Below are positions 63,954 to 64,000 of a DNA stretch of 64,000 bases, one piece after another. The position numbers were made by a program, and so were the translations under genes. The first letter of the stretch is position 1, and every line of letters starts with the position of its first letter. The DNA is taken from positions 85,829 to 149,828 of the forward strand of contig CAVPQM010000017.1 in NCBI GenBank assembly GCA_963707555.1. The letters are read 5' to 3'. Source of the DNA: JAFAFN01 sp963707555 (GTDB taxonomy: Bacteria; Actinomycetota; Acidimicrobiia; Acidimicrobiales; Microtrichaceae). The notes beneath the pieces were generated by a model that worked only from the letters and a program-made list of their open reading frames with translations, did no database searches and was not told the origin of the DNA.

Positions 63954-64000
63954 GTTGCGTACTCCGTCATCTCCACTCCCCTCACCCGGCTGGCACGGTA

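Overview
The window is high-GC DNA from an Actinomycetota chromosome. I infer Acidimicrobiia, from an actinobacterial-type coproheme decarboxylase, a GT81 glucosyl-3-phosphoglycerate synthase, GT20/HAD trehalose enzymes, many GTG starts, and threonine-rich and HYR/RCC1 secreted proteins. No rRNA, tRNA, CRISPR array, integrase or transposase was seen. Many conserved genes (groEL, the GH36 and GH29 enzymes, copB, the lipase, both ABC transporters) are cut by single-base shifts that leave the conserved protein readable in another frame. I treat these mainly as uncorrected indel errors and give gene spans across them.

Region 1 (0-8.3 kb) is housekeeping and sugar metabolism: hemQ, groEL, a MoaD/ThiS-like protein, gpgS, glycerate kinase, otsA, otsB and a LytR_C membrane protein. 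Region 2 (8.4-14.1 kb) is the most unusual part. It is a same-strand cluster of a MauE-like membrane protein, a Tat-exported Cys-rich protein resembling the methylamine dehydrogenase light chain, a MauD-like thioredoxin-fold protein, a small unknown protein, a CcdA-like membrane protein and a carboxylesterase. It looks like a cofactor or disulfide maturation module without the dehydrogenase heavy chain. Region 3 (14.2-30 kb) holds alpha-galactosidase, an ABC exporter with a NarL-type two-component pair, an N-acyl-D-amino-acid deacylase, an ECF42-type sigma factor with its DGPF/YCII partner, alpha-L-fucosidase, a NatAB-like ABC exporter joined by tandem ATGA mini-cistrons, threonine aldolase and small stress-type proteins.

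Region 4 (30-42 kb) contains a TetR/YdbS/YdbT operon, endonuclease III, a branched-chain 2-oxoacid dehydrogenase operon (E1alpha-E1beta-E2, then a flavin oxidoreductase), a VanY-type peptidase and a second NarL-type pair. Region 5 (42-59 kb) contains a large secreted lipase with HAF repeats, a DHFR-like reductase, a CaCA antiporter, YceI, an XRE regulator, an SDR, a CopB ATPase behind a perfect CsoR-type palindrome, a TetR plus 1,114-residue pentapeptide-repeat lipoprotein operon, a divergent MerR/SnoaL pair with clear operators, and an ECF sigma/anti-sigma-like pair. Region 6 (59-64 kb) is accessory in character: a 484-bp duplication carrying an unknown gene, one copy joined in frame to a GNAT gene; a YccF-like miniprotein; an RCC1 lipoprotein; an ERCC4/Lsr2 remnant; and a small lipoprotein.

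Many genes have a TANNNT (or CACANT) hexamer ending 6-7 bases before the start codon and no Shine-Dalgarno sequence. This implies that leaderless transcripts are the normal expression mode for first genes here.
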